This document shows, in pieces, positions 8,289 through 20,554 of a stretch of 64,000 nt of DNA. The stretch is from positions 4,486,001-4,550,000 of the forward strand of contig NZ_CP114904.1 of assembly GCF_027497215.1 (NCBI RefSeq), given 5' to 3'. The notes below the pieces were generated by a model. The model was given only the letters and a program-made list of their open reading frames with translations. It had not been told where the DNA came from and did not search any database. Every line of letters begins with the position of its first letter. The first letter of the stretch is position 1. The position numbers were made by a program, and so were the translations under genes. The stretch comes from Micromonospora sp. WMMD812 (lineage in GTDB: Bacteria > Actinomycetota > Actinomycetes > Mycobacteriales > Micromonosporaceae).

Positions 8289-9851
8289 ATGGACCTGCCG
8301 TTCATCGTCACCACGCTGACCCGACGTGGCCTGCTCACCCCCGGCCGCCCGATCCGGGTCGCCTCGCAGCTCAGCGCGCTGCGCAAGTGGGGGTGGAGCC
8401 TCGCCGGCGAGCTGCGCCAGGCGGCCGCCCGCGATCCCGACCGGCCGGCGATCATCGACGAGGACGGCGTCGAGCTGACCTACCAGCAGCTGCTCGACCG
8501 GGCCGAGCGGATGGCCCGGGCGATGCGGTCCGGCCACGGCGTACAGACCGGCGACCGGATCGGTGTGCTCTGCCGCAACCACCACGGTCTGATCGAGACC
8601 ATCGTGGCGGCGACCCTGCTCGGTGTGGACGCCGTGCTGGTCAACACCGGGCTCTCCCCGGCGCAGCTCGCCACCGTCGCCGAGGAGCAGCGGCTGCGCG
8701 TGCTGGTGCACGACGACGAGTTCGCCGAACGCGTCCTCGCTCTCCCGCCCGAGCTGCCGCGGCTCGACGAACGCGCCCGCGAGGAGCTGGTCGTCGGAGC
8801 GCTGCCGGGTGAGCTGCACCCGCCCGAGCGAGACGGACGGATCATCGTGCTCACGTCGGGCACCACCGGCGCGCCGAAGGGCGCCCGCCGGCCGACGCCG
8901 AGCGGCTTCGGCCCGCTGGTGTCCATCATCGACCGAATCCCGCTGCACACCCGCGACCGGGTGATGATCGCCGCCCCGATCTTCCACACCTGGGGGTTCG
9001 CCGCCCTCCAGGTGTGCTTCGCGCTGCGCGCCACCATCGTGCTGCACCGCCGCTTCGACCCGGCCGCCACGCTCGCCGCGCTGGCCGACCACCGGTGCGA
9101 CGCGCTGTTCGCCGTACCGGTGATGCTGCAGCGGCTGATGGAGAAGCCGCCGCCGGATCCGCGCCCCTCGCTCAAGGTCGTCGCGGTCAGCGGCTCGGCC
9201 CTGCCCGGCGGGCTGGCACCGAAGTTCATGGACGTCTACGGCGACGTCATGTACAACCTCTACGGCTCGACCGAGGTCTCCTGGGCCTCCATCGCCGGCC
9301 CGGCCGACCTGCGCGCCGCGCCGACCACCGCCGGCCGGCCGCCGCACGGCACCCGGCTGGAGATCATGGACGACGCCGGTGAGCCGGTGCCGACCGGGCG
9401 GGTCGGCCGCATCTTCGTCGGCAACGAGATGCTCTTCGAGGGCTACACCTCCGGCGGGGGCCGGGAGACCCGCGACGGCCTGCTCGACACCGGCGACCTC
9501 GGCCGGATCAACGCCGACGGCCTGCTCTTCGTCGACGGCCGGGCGGACGACATGATCGTCTCCGGGGGCGAGAACGTCTTCCCGTCCGAGGTGGAGGACC
9601 TGCTCGCCCAGCTGCCGCAAGTCCGCGAGGCGGCCGTGATCGGCGTCCCCGACCCCGAGTACGGCCAGCGCCTCGCCGCCTTCCTCGCCCTGCACCCCAA
9701 CGAGACCCTCGACCCGGAGGCCGTCCGCGAGTACGTCCGGCACTACCTGGCCCGCTTCTCCGTGCCGCGGGACGTGGTGTTCGTGAAGTACCTGCCGCGC
9801 AACGCCACCGGCAAGGTGCTGACCCGCGAGCTGCGCCGCTACTACGGCTGA
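8289..9851 (+). CDS. Long-chain acyl-CoA synthetase / AMP-dependent ligase (FadD-like)
   Basis: Activates carboxylic acids to acyl-CoA through an acyl-adenylate. The 520 residues carry the ANL-superfamily motifs: the P-loop LTSGTTGAPKGARR (about 187-200), YNLYGSTEVSW (about 321-331), DTGDLGRI near 400, and the C-terminal lysine motif PRNATGKVLTREL near 505. A strong ribosome-binding site (AAGGAGG) lies upstream of the ATG. The 264-bp gap from the acyl-CoA dehydrogenase may hold its own promoter, so co-regulation by the TetR protein is likely but not certain. Confidence 0.93.
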   Translation: MDLPFIVTTLTRRGLLTPGRPIRVASQLSALRKWGWSLAGELRQAAARDPDRPAIIDEDGVELTYQQLLDRAERMARAMRSGHGVQTGDRIGVLCRNHHGLIETIVAATLLGVDAVLVNTGLSPAQLATVAEEQRLRVLVHDDEFAERVLALPPELPRLDERAREELVVGALPGELHPPERDGRIIVLTSGTTGAPKGARRPTPSGFGPLVSIIDRIPLHTRDRVMIAAPIFHTWGFAALQVCFALRATIVLHRRFDPAATLAALADHRCDALFAVPVMLQRLMEKPPPDPRPSLKVVAVSGSALPGGLAPKFMDVYGDVMYNLYGSTEVSWASIAGPADLRAAPTTAGRPPHGTRLEIMDDAGEPVPTGRVGRIFVGNEMLFEGYTSGGGRETRDGLLDTGDLGRINADGLLFVDGRADDMIVSGGENVFPSEVEDLLAQLPQVREAAVIGVPDPEYGQRLAAFLALHPNETLDPEAVREYVRHYLARFSVPRDVVFVKYLPRNATGKVLTRELRRYYG

Positions 9852-10059
9852 GCGGCGGCGAGCATCCGCTGCGGGCCCTGGCCGGTGACGTTCCGCCCGC
9901 CGGCCAGGATCCGACCCGACGCGCCGATCCGCCGTCCGGGATCGCAGTGGTCAACCGGCTGTCGTCGACCTCGAGCGTCGGCCAGGTGCCGGTGGCGATC
10001 GCCGTCGGCCGCTCGCCCCACCGGTCGATCAGAGGCGGGCAGGCGGAAGGCTGCCCGGC
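9852..10059. other. Non-coding gap between acyl-CoA synthetase and purD
   Basis: No convincing gene. On the minus strand short stretches read like the end of a protein in two frames (for example LAGGRNVTGQGPQRML near 9900), which may be a decayed gene remnant. No strong terminator hairpin stands out, although both flanking genes end here. Confidence 0.3.
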
Positions 10060-11310
10060 TCAGCCGGGGATGGTGATCCGGCCCTCCACCGCCGCGGTGG
10101 CGATGTCGCTGCGGTGCTGCGAGCCGGCAAGGGTGATGCCACGTACCAACTCGTAGGCGGCGTCACGGGCGGCGGCCAGGTCGGGGCCGGTGGCCGTACC
10201 GCAGAGGACCCGGCCGCCGGCGGAGAGCAACGCGCCGTCGTCGGCCCGTCGCGCGGTGCCGGCGTGGATGATGCCCGGGCGGTCCGCGCCGGTGATCACG
10301 TCGCCGGTGCGCGGCGTGCCCGGGTAGCCCTGCGACGCCACCACCACGGTCACCGCGGCGCCGTCGCGCCAGCGCAGCGGCGGGTGGTCGGCCAGCGTGC
10401 CGGTGGCCGCCGCGTGCAGCAGCCCGCCGAGCGGCGTCTCCAGCAGCGCGAGCACCACCTGGGTCTCCGGGTCGCCGAACCGGGCGTTGAACTCGATCAC
10501 CCGAGGGCCCTTCGCGGTGATCGCGAGCCCGACGTAGAGCAGCCCCGCGAACGGGGTGCCCCGGCGGCGCAACTCGGCCAGGGTCGGGTGGACCACGTCC
10601 CGCATCACCTCGTCGACGAGGCCGGGCGGGGCCCAGGGCAGCGGCGCGTACGCCCCCATGCCGCCGGTGTTCGGGCCGGTGTCGCCGTCGCCGATCCGCT
10701 TGAAGTCCTGCGCCGGCAGCAGCGGTACCGCGGCCTCGCCGTCGGTGACCACGAAGAGCGAGACCTCCGGGCCGTCCAGGTACTCCTCGACGACGACCCG
10801 GCCGCACTCCCGCGCGTGCTCCTCGGCGCGGGCCCGGTCGTCGGTGACGACGACGCCCTTGCCGGCGGCGAGCCCGTCGTTCTTCACCACGTACGGCGGG
10901 CCGAACTCGTCCAGCGCGCGGGTGACGCTCTCCGGATCGGTGCAGGTGTGCGCCCGGGCCGTCGGAACGCCGGCCGCGATCATCACGTCCTTGGCGAACG
11001 TCTTGGAACCCTCCAGACGGGCCGCCTCGGCGGACGGGCCGAACACCGCGATGCCCTTGGCGCGTACGGCGTCGGCGACACCAGCGACCAGCGGCGCCTC
11101 GGGCCCGATCACCACGAGGTCGACCCCGGCCTCGACCGCGAGAGCGGCCACCGCCCCGGGGTCGTTCGCGTCCACCGTCCGCAGTTCGGCGACCGCCGCG
11201 ATCCCGGGATTACCCGGAGCCGCGATCAGCCGCGTCACCGCCGGATCGGAAGCCAACCCGAGGGCGAGCGCATGCTCACGCCCCCCACCACCCACCAAGA
11301 GAACCCGCAC
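10060..11310 (-). CDS. purD: Phosphoribosylamine-glycine ligase
   Basis: Second step of purine biosynthesis: ATP-dependent joining of glycine to phosphoribosylamine. The 416-residue protein matches GARS length. It begins with the PurD hallmark [13 protein letters not shown] (4-16), has GPEAPLV near 75, the ATP-grasp lysine region and the metal/ATP motif [14 protein letters not shown] (about 279-292). The GTG start at 11310 puts that glycine-rich loop at the N-terminus; the upstream in-frame extension crosses a hairpin repeat and is unlikely to be coding. purA lies about 1.2 kb upstream on the same strand, separated by a broken gene. Confidence 0.95.
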   Translation of the reverse strand: MRVLLVGGGGREHALALGLASDPAVTRLIAAPGNPGIAAVAELRTVDANDPGAVAALAVEAGVDLVVIGPEAPLVAGVADAVRAKGIAVFGPSAEAARLEGSKTFAKDVMIAAGVPTARAHTCTDPESVTRALDEFGPPYVVKNDGLAAGKGVVVTDDRARAEEHARECGRVVVEEYLDGPEVSLFVVTDGEAAVPLLPAQDFKRIGDGDTGPNTGGMGAYAPLPWAPPGLVDEVMRDVVHPTLAELRRRGTPFAGLLYVGLAITAKGPRVIEFNARFGDPETQVVLALLETPLGGLLHAAATGTLADHPPLRWRDGAAVTVVVASQGYPGTPRTGDVITGADRPGIIHAGTARRADDGALLSAGGRVLCGTATGPDLAAARDAAYELVRGITLAGSQHRSDIATAAVEGRITIPG

Positions 11311-11345
11311 AGAACCGAATCCTACTGACCCCCACCCCGGGCCAG

Positions 11346-11406
11346 GTTGATCATGAGGTTTGCGGCACATTCGATCTCTTTACCTGCCGCAAACCTCATG
11401 ATCAAC
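11346..11406. repeat. Dispersed hairpin repeat, copy 1
   Basis: Perfect 22-bp inverted repeat: GTTGATCATGAGGTTTGCGG plus CA at 11346-11367 and its reverse complement at 11385-11406, around a 17-nt loop containing ATTCGATCTC. Related copies lie at 12413-12471 and 36423-36483. The right arm supplies the stop codon (11402-11404) of the gene to its right. Confidence 0.85.
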
Positions 11407-12323
11407 AGCGAGCGGCGGCGGCGATGGCCTGGCGGACGGTCCAGGGGATGTAATCCGGGCGGAGGGTGTCGGCCCAGGTGAACCGCAGGACCGTCCAGCC
11501 GGCGTTGACCAGGCGGTTCTGGCGTCGGCGGTCCGCGAACGCGGCATCCGGGGTGTCGTGTGCGTCTCGACCGTCGGCCTCGGCGATCACCTGTGGGCCG
11601 CGCCAGCCGAGGTCACCGATGCCCAGCAGGTAGCCGTCGTCGTCGCGCACCTCCAACTGGAGCGCGTCCGGCGGCACCCGGCCGTCGACGCACCGCAGCC
11701 GCGTACGCGTCTCCAGCGGCGACTGCGCCCTCCCGTCCGCCTCCGCCAGATATCCGCGGGCAGCGACTGATCCACGGCGTCCGCGGATCAGCTGGGGGAT
11801 CCTCAACAGTTCCTCGTCGCTGACCAGCCCACGGTTCAGCGCAGAGTCGAGCACGCAGATCCCCGGATAGCGGCCGACGCGAAGGACGAGTTCGGTCAGC
11901 GTGCGAAGCGGACTGGTTGCGCGCATTCCTCGCACAGTCACGACGGTCGACGCGGGATGCTCCATCTGGTGCAGCACCAGGCCGGGCTGACGGGTCCGGG
12001 TCGACTTCGCCGCGACACCGGGCAGCGCGAGATGGATCTCGTCGCATGGCGGTAGACCGGCGATGCCGTGCAACTCAGCGGCCGTCCCGAGAACCGCGTA
12101 GGCCTGTGGGCCGGCCGACAGCAGGGCCGCTCGGATCAGGCATCGCCGGGACGGCTCTGCGCCCCCGACCAGATATACCGACCAGGCCAGCGGTAGCCAG
12201 CCACCCCGACTTCACCAGGTTGTCGATCTCGTGACGGCTGAAGCCCGCACACGTCGCCTGGTCACGAGTCACCAGCCCGTCCTGCCCACGAGCCACGCGA
12301 CGCAGCCTGTCCCCCCGCTCCAT
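11402..12323 (-). pseudogene. Frameshifted AbiEi-type HTH / DUF559 (Vsr-like) protein
   Basis: Two abutting reading frames together give one recognisable protein of about 306 residues. The N-terminal part, from ATG 12323, carries an AbiEi-antitoxin-type HTH (RVARGQDGLVTRDQATCAGF). At about 12201-12210, in a C-rich run, the correct sequence moves by one base: the shifted frame reads GWLPLAWSVYLVGG, the normal continuation, and runs through to a C-terminal DUF559/Vsr-like segment (VIAEADGRDAH, later GWTVLRF). Intact relatives are common in actinobacteria and often annotated as AbiEi-family or endonuclease-like; their role is unclear. One extra base explains the break. It could be true inactivation or a sequencing error. 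The stop codon lies inside a hairpin repeat. Confidence 0.75.
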
Positions 12324-12365
12324 GGACACCCACCATGGACCACGGCGCCTTCGCTCGACACCCCC

Positions 12366-12395
12366 TGTGGACAACCACCCCGAGCCTGTGGATAA
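12366..12395. promoter_or_regulatory. Two DnaA-box-like 9-mers
   Basis: TGTGGACAA at 12366-12374 and TGTGGATAA at 12387-12395 are the reverse complements of TTGTCCACA and TTATCCACA, the streptomycete and E. coli DnaA-box consensus forms. They lie 12 bp apart, upstream of the broken AbiEi/DUF559 gene. Function is unknown; two boxes alone do not make an origin. Confidence 0.45.
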
Positions 12396-12412
12396 CCCCC
12401 AATCCTCAGGGT

Positions 12413-12471
12413 TTGATCATGAGGTCTGCGGCGATGTCGATCTCAAACGGTGCCGCAAACCTCATGATCAA
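12413..12471. repeat. Dispersed hairpin repeat, copy 2
   Basis: 20-bp arms with one mismatch: TTGATCATGAGGTCTGCGGC at 12413-12432 and its partner at 12452-12471. The loop contains GTCGATCTC, as in copy 1 and in the same orientation. It sits just downstream of the purA stop. Confidence 0.85.
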
Positions 12472-12489
12472 CAGGGAAAACGCCCCGGG

Positions 12490-14946
<2,457 letters not shown>

Positions 14947-14977
14947 CTATCCTCGGCAGGAGGACTGGGGAGGATCC

Positions 14978-17308
14978 GTGGTGGACGAGAACGCCGACCG
15001 GGTGCGCGTGCCCGGCCAGCAGCCGGTGCCGGAGCGGGACATCGAACCACTCTGGCCACCGGATCCGGCCGACGCCGGTGCCCCGGCCCCGCCGTGGGCC
15101 GCGGTGGCCAGGCCGATGGCCACCGGCCCGGACACGACCTCCCCGCCCGCCGGTGACCCGAACGCCGTCCAGGCGACCAGCGGCGGGACGCCGGCCGGCC
15201 CGCCCTCGGCCGCCGACTACCCCTCGCTGAGCGACGCGTTGCCGGCGCCGGGTGGCTGGACGCCCCCGCCGCCCCCGGCCACCGGCTGGACCCCCGGCCC
15301 GCAGCAGGGTTGGCAGCCCCCCGCGACCAGCCCGACCCCGGCGCAGCCCGCCTGGCAACCACCAGCGAGCGACCCAGCCCCGGCGCAGCCCGCCTGGCAA
15401 CCACCGCCGAACGAGCCGGCTCCGGCACAGCCGGCCTGGCAACCACCGACCGGCGCCAACGGCAGCCCGACCGGCGTCGCGGGGGTCGACCTCGACCTGC
15501 CGTTCACCCTCGACCAGCCATCGGCGCCCACCGCCGGGAGCGCCATCCCGGACCCGCCGCCCCCACCGTCGGCCGGCGGCGCACCCGCTGGCCAGCCCTC
15601 CGCACCACCGGCAGGCCCAGCCGTCGCCGCCCCGGCCTCCGCTCCCGCCGGCGACGCCTCCGCAGACGAGCCGTCCACGGCACCCACCGGCAGTGCCTCC
15701 AACGAACAGCCCGGCGGCGGCGCCTCGGCAGACCAGCCGGCCGGCTCGCCCGGCGAGCCGGCCGCTCCCGACCAGGAGCAGTCCGCCCCGAGCACCGGAG
15801 CGGCGATCCGAACCCCCGCCGTCCCGGCCGATGCGGGCGCGGCAGACGAACCGGCGGCGCAGGGCGGCGACGGTCGGGCCGCACCCACGACCAGCGGGCC
15901 GGCGAGCGTCGGGCGGCCGGGAGAGTCGCCGTGGACGTACCCGCCGCAGCGACCGGCCACCGCTCCGGCGCGCGACGAGGCGTCGACGGGCACGCCGGCC
16001 GATGACGCCGGCACGACACCGGTGTCCACGGCCGGCACGACCGGCACACCGGAGGCAACCGCCCACGGTGCGGCAGCGGCAGGGCCCGCACCGGCTCCGG
16101 AAACCCACCCGGCACCGCAGGCCCCCTGGCCGGGCGTCGCCCACCAGCAGCCGCTCCCGCCCCCGCCGCCGATTCCGCAGCAGGGCGGAGCGGTGCCGCC
16201 CGTTCCCCAGGCCGGGCCGACCCCGCCGCCGGGCCCGTACCCGCCCTCACCCGGCTGGTACCCGCCGCCCTGGCAGCAGAACGCGGCCGGGGCGCCCCCG
16301 CCGCCTCCGCAGCAGTACCAGCAGGCGCCGGGCGTCGCACAGGTGCCGACCGGCTACCCGGACCCCGGTGCCGCCCCGGAGGCGGCCGCGCCCACCGCCG
16401 AGGACTTCGCCCGCCGCCGGCAGGTGCGTCCCGCCGATCCGGTGGCCACGATGGGCGTACGGGCGGTGGCCAACAGGATGGGCCTGCGGCTGCCGCCCGG
16501 GCGGCAGGAGCAGGAACGCAAGCGGGACATCGAGATGGTGCGCCGCAACTTCGGCGGCCTGCGCCAGGTGACCGTGGTGAACCCGAAGGGCGGCGCCGGC
16601 AAGACCGTCGCCATCCTGCTGCTCGCGATGACGTTCGGGCAGAAGCGCGGCGGCTACGTGCTGGCCTGGGACAACAACGAGACCCAGGGCACCCTGGGCA
16701 TGCGCGCCCAGCAGGACTTCCACTCCCGCACCGTGCGGGACATGCTGCGCGACCTCGGCCAGTTCCACGGCGCGCACGGGCGGGTCGGCGACCTCTCGCA
16801 GTACGTCCGATCGCAGGGCGAGGGGATGTTCGACGTGCTCGCCTCGGACGAGTCGGCGACCGGCGGCGAGATGCTCACCGCGGCGGCGTTCGCCGAGATC
16901 CGTGAGGTGGTCAGCCGCTTCTACAAACTGATCTTCGTGGACACCGGGAACAACGTCCGGGCGCAGAACTGGCAGGCCGCGATGGACGCCACCGACCAAC
17001 TGGTGGTGACCATGTCGGCCCGGAACGACTCGGCCGAGACGGCCGCCCGGATGCTCGACCACCTGGAGCAGAGCGGCCGGCAGCGGCTGGTGCGGCAGGC
17101 GGTCACCGTGGTCTCGATGCCACCGTCCCGCAAGGAGATCGACCTGCCGGCGATCCAGGAGCACTTCGCCGCCCGCACCCGCGCGGTGCTGCTGGCGCCG
17201 TACGAGCGGCTCATCGACAGCGGCGAGCCGATCCGGTACGGCGGTCTCTCGTCGGCCACCCGGGACGCCTGGCTGAAGATCGCCGCCGCCGTCGCGGAGG
17301 GCCTGTAG
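14978..17308 (+). CDS. Pro-rich MinD/ParA-type ATPase, EspI-like architecture
   Basis: A 776-residue protein in two parts. Residues 1 to about 510 are low-complexity Pro/Ala/Thr/Gln, including an imperfect tandem repeat around AQPAWQPP (about 113-160), and look disordered. The C-terminal 260 residues are a MinD/ParA-family ATPase with the deviant Walker A PKGGAGKT (about 535-542) and a Walker B-like LIFVDTGNN near 650. This layout resembles mycobacterial EspI of the ESX-1 locus, but no type VII secretion genes are visible here, so a role in secretion, polarity or partitioning is open. Ribosome-binding site GGGGAGG; the GTG at 14981 is as likely a start as 14978. Confidence 0.85.
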   Translation: MVDENADRVRVPGQQPVPERDIEPLWPPDPADAGAPAPPWAAVARPMATGPDTTSPPAGDPNAVQATSGGTPAGPPSAADYPSLSDALPAPGGWTPPPPPATGWTPGPQQGWQPPATSPTPAQPAWQPPASDPAPAQPAWQPPPNEPAPAQPAWQPPTGANGSPTGVAGVDLDLPFTLDQPSAPTAGSAIPDPPPPPSAGGAPAGQPSAPPAGPAVAAPASAPAGDASADEPSTAPTGSASNEQPGGGASADQPAGSPGEPAAPDQEQSAPSTGAAIRTPAVPADAGAADEPAAQGGDGRAAPTTSGPASVGRPGESPWTYPPQRPATAPARDEASTGTPADDAGTTPVSTAGTTGTPEATAHGAAAAGPAPAPETHPAPQAPWPGVAHQQPLPPPPPIPQQGGAVPPVPQAGPTPPPGPYPPSPGWYPPPWQQNAAGAPPPPPQQYQQAPGVAQVPTGYPDPGAAPEAAAPTAEDFARRRQVRPADPVATMGVRAVANRMGLRLPPGRQEQERKRDIEMVRRNFGGLRQVTVVNPKGGAGKTVAILLLAMTFGQKRGGYVLAWDNNETQGTLGMRAQQDFHSRTVRDMLRDLGQFHGAHGRVGDLSQYVRSQGEGMFDVLASDESATGGEMLTAAAFAEIREVVSRFYKLIFVDTGNNVRAQNWQAAMDATDQLVVTMSARNDSAETAARMLDHLEQSGRQRLVRQAVTVVSMPPSRKEIDLPAIQEHFAARTRAVLLAPYERLIDSGEPIRYGGLSSATRDAWLKIAAAVAEGL

Positions 17309-17323
17309 CCCCAGCCCCCATCC

Positions 17324-17398
17324 CCGCGATCTTGCAGTTTCCGCCCCGGCGGAACGGGCGAATGCCGCAGAACAGGGGCCGAAACTGCAAGATCGCGG
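17324..17398. repeat. Long palindrome at convergent gene ends
   Basis: CCGCGATCTTGCAGTTTC at 17324-17341 pairs perfectly with 17381-17398, and the stem extends inward with one mismatch (GCCCC/GGGGC). It lies between the convergent MinD/ParA-like and DUF3151 genes. It may act as a bidirectional terminator, but it has no T-run and resembles the dispersed hairpins elsewhere in the window. Confidence 0.75.
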
Positions 17399-17426
17399 CG
17401 GGTACAGGGCGCAGGGCGGTGGGGGG

Positions 17427-17855
17427 TTAGTTGCTTGCTAGGGCGTCGGCCGCGGCGGGGTCGCAGTCGCGGAGGAACTGGGCGCAGCGGGCCGCCTCGT
17501 CCGCCTCACCGATCTCGTCGGCGGCCCGGGACAGCACGTAGAGGCAGCGGAGGAAGCCCCGGTTCGGCTCGTGCGACCACGGCACCGGGCCGTGCCCCTT
17601 CCAGCCGCTGCGGCGCAGCTGGTCCAGGCCGCGGTGGTAGCCGGTGCGCGCGTACGCGTACGCCGGGACCACCTGGCCCGCCGCGAGCGCCCGCGCCCCC
17701 AGCGCCGCCCAGGCCGCGCTGTACGTCGGATACCGCGCCGCCACCTCGGCGAACGCCGCGTCGTCGCCAGCCTGTTCGGCGGCGGCCAGGGCAGCGTCGG
17801 CCTCGTCGTGCGCGGGGAGGAGGGTGGCCGGTGGCTCCGGCAAGAGGTTCTGCAT
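17427..17855 (-). CDS. DUF3151-family protein
   Basis: Conserved actinobacterial protein of unknown function, 142 residues from the ATG at 17855 (an in-frame TTG at 17867 would add four). Typical features are the N-terminal NLLPEPPATLLP, an Ala-rich helical core that reads like TPR-type helices (YPTYSAAWAALGARAL), and the GYHRGLDQLRRSGWKG and PNRGFLRCLYVLS segments. A member lies between purA and fba in Mycobacterium too, which supports the family call. Divergent from the LOG gene. Confidence 0.88.
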   Translation of the reverse strand: MQNLLPEPPATLLPAHDEADAALAAAEQAGDDAAFAEVAARYPTYSAAWAALGARALAAGQVVPAYAYARTGYHRGLDQLRRSGWKGHGPVPWSHEPNRGFLRCLYVLSRAADEIGEADEAARCAQFLRDCDPAAADALASN

Positions 17856-17867
17856 CGCCCCATTCAA

Positions 17868-18115
17868 CCCGCTTCGCGGGCCGACACGCGAGAGGGTCGG
17901 CCGACGTGGCTGGCTGAACGGCTGAGGAGTTGGTCACGCCTGCGGCCTATGCCGCCGGGAGGTGTTTTCCACTACAACTAATGGTCCGGAGCCTCCCCAG
18001 GACCCGGTTACGCAGGAGCCCGGTGACCACGGTCACCGGGCTCCTGTCGGTTCCGGGCGAGCAGACCGCCGAGCCCGACGTGCGGCTGGTCCGGTAACGG
18101 GGGCAGGATGGCCCG
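17868..18115. other. Divergent intergenic region with strong hairpin
   Basis: No gene recognised. A 16-bp perfect inverted repeat with a 2-nt centre, CAGGAGCCCGGTGACC and its complement, occupies 18013-18046 and would be a very stable hairpin if transcribed. Upstream is an AT-rich patch (about 17968-17984) and a GGGAGG...CCTCCC pairing. Because the flanking genes are divergent, the hairpin is in an odd place for a terminator; it could end a small RNA or attenuate the LOG transcript. Confidence 0.4.
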
Positions 18116-19318
18116 GTGCCGACCCCACCACCCGCCGACGTCATCGAACTCCACACCACCGACGAGGTCGAGACCCGCGCCGAGTTCGATCGGCGACTCG
18201 CCACCGGCAGCCTCGCCGGGCTGACCGTTCAGGGCCTCCGCCTCGACCTCGACCCGGCGCCGGACCTCACCGCCGTCACCGTGGCCGGGACGCTCTTCGT
18301 CGGCTGCCGGTTCGCCTCCCGGGAGGTCGGCGCCGACCTGGTGCGGCGCGGCGCCAACGTGGTGCCGCCCTTCTCCGGGCTGCCGTACCCGACCCAGCCG
18401 TCGCACCTCTACACCCCGGACGACCTGGCCGCCGGCTTCGCCGAGGCGGGCTTCGAGGGGATGTACGACACCCGGGTGTACGCGCACTTCCGCGCGCACG
18501 GCGGCGCGCTGCCCGACGTCCGGGAGGCGCTCGGCCAGCGGCTGCACGACCACGGCGTGGACAACGCGCTCGCCGACGCGACCCGGGCGTGGCTGACGGC
18601 GTACGGGCCGCAGTCGGTGGTGGGGATCATGGGCGGGCACGCGGTGCCGCGCGGCAGCGTGCCGTACCGGATGGCCGCCGTGCTGGGTTGGGAGCTGGCC
18701 CGGGCCGACCGCCTGGTGGTGACCGGCGGCGGGCCCGGGGTCATGGAGGCCGCGAACCTCGGCGCCTACCTGGCCGGCCGCCCGGCCGAGGAGTTGACCG
18801 CGGCGATCGACCTGCTCGCGGTGGCGCCCGACTTCACCGACCACGACCGGTACACGGCGGCGGCGTTGCGCGTGCGCGAGCGGTTCACCCCGCCGCCGGT
18901 GCCCCGGCAGCGCGGCGCCGACCTGGAGTGGGCGCGGACCGGGGGGCTGGCCATCCCGACCTGGCTGTACGGGCACGAACCGGCGAACCTGTTCGCCGGC
19001 CGGATCGCCAAGTACTTCTCCAACGCCATCCGGGAGGACACCATCCTGCGCCTCGCCCGGGGCGGGATCGTGTTCGCGCCGGGCCGGGCCGGGACGGTGC
19101 AGGAGGTGTTCCAGGCGGCGACCAAGACCTTCTACGGCACCGACGGGGCCAGCGGCGCGTACGTCTTCCTGGACCGCGCCTACTGGACCCGGGAGCTGCC
19201 GGTCGAGTCGTTGCTGCGCCCGCTGCTGGCCGCCTCCCCGTTCGGCGACCTGTCGGCGACGATCCACCTCACCGACGACGTCCGGGAGGCCGTCCGGGTG
19301 CTGACCGCGGCCGCCTGA
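18116..19318 (+). CDS. LOG-family Rossmann-fold protein
   Basis: A 400-residue member of the lysine-decarboxylase-like/LOG superfamily, whose smaller members release free cytokinin-type bases from nucleotides. It shows the nucleotide-binding stretch VVTGGGPGVMEAANLGA (about 201-217). The family's second signature, normally PGGxGTxxE, is here PGRAGTVQE (about 321-329), with the second Gly replaced by Arg. The N-terminal 170 residues are an extra domain found in long actinobacterial members. Substrate unknown; phosphoribohydrolase activity should not be assumed given the altered motif. Confidence 0.82.
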   Translation: MPTPPPADVIELHTTDEVETRAEFDRRLATGSLAGLTVQGLRLDLDPAPDLTAVTVAGTLFVGCRFASREVGADLVRRGANVVPPFSGLPYPTQPSHLYTPDDLAAGFAEAGFEGMYDTRVYAHFRAHGGALPDVREALGQRLHDHGVDNALADATRAWLTAYGPQSVVGIMGGHAVPRGSVPYRMAAVLGWELARADRLVVTGGGPGVMEAANLGAYLAGRPAEELTAAIDLLAVAPDFTDHDRYTAAALRVRERFTPPPVPRQRGADLEWARTGGLAIPTWLYGHEPANLFAGRIAKYFSNAIREDTILRLARGGIVFAPGRAGTVQEVFQAATKTFYGTDGASGAYVFLDRAYWTRELPVESLLRPLLAASPFGDLSATIHLTDDVREAVRVLTAAA

Positions 19319-19335
19319 CCCACCACGGAGACGGC

Positions 19336-19367
19336 GACGGCCGGCCCCCGCTCGGGAGCCGGCCGTC
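19336..19367. terminator. Bidirectional terminator hairpin
   Basis: GACGGCCGGC at 19336-19345 pairs with GCCGGCCGTC at 19358-19367 around a short loop, between the convergent LOG and fba genes. Confidence 0.7.
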
Positions 19368-19379
19368 GTGGTCCGGGTG

Positions 19380-20405
<1,026 letters not shown>

Positions 20406-20554
20406 GTCAAACGCTCCTTACTTACCGCTCTCGGCCGTGCAGGCCGCTGTTGTCCATGGGTGCGCCGGACCGCGCTGTCCTCCGCCGGGCAGTATCCCGC
20501 AGCCGCGACCCGCGGACACAACCGACCCGGTGCCCTCCCACCTGCCGCGGCCGG

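Noticed and set aside
9853..10058. Possible gene on the minus strand between the acyl-CoA synthetase and purD
   Set aside because: Only short protein-like stretches split between frames; at best a remnant, not annotated as a gene.
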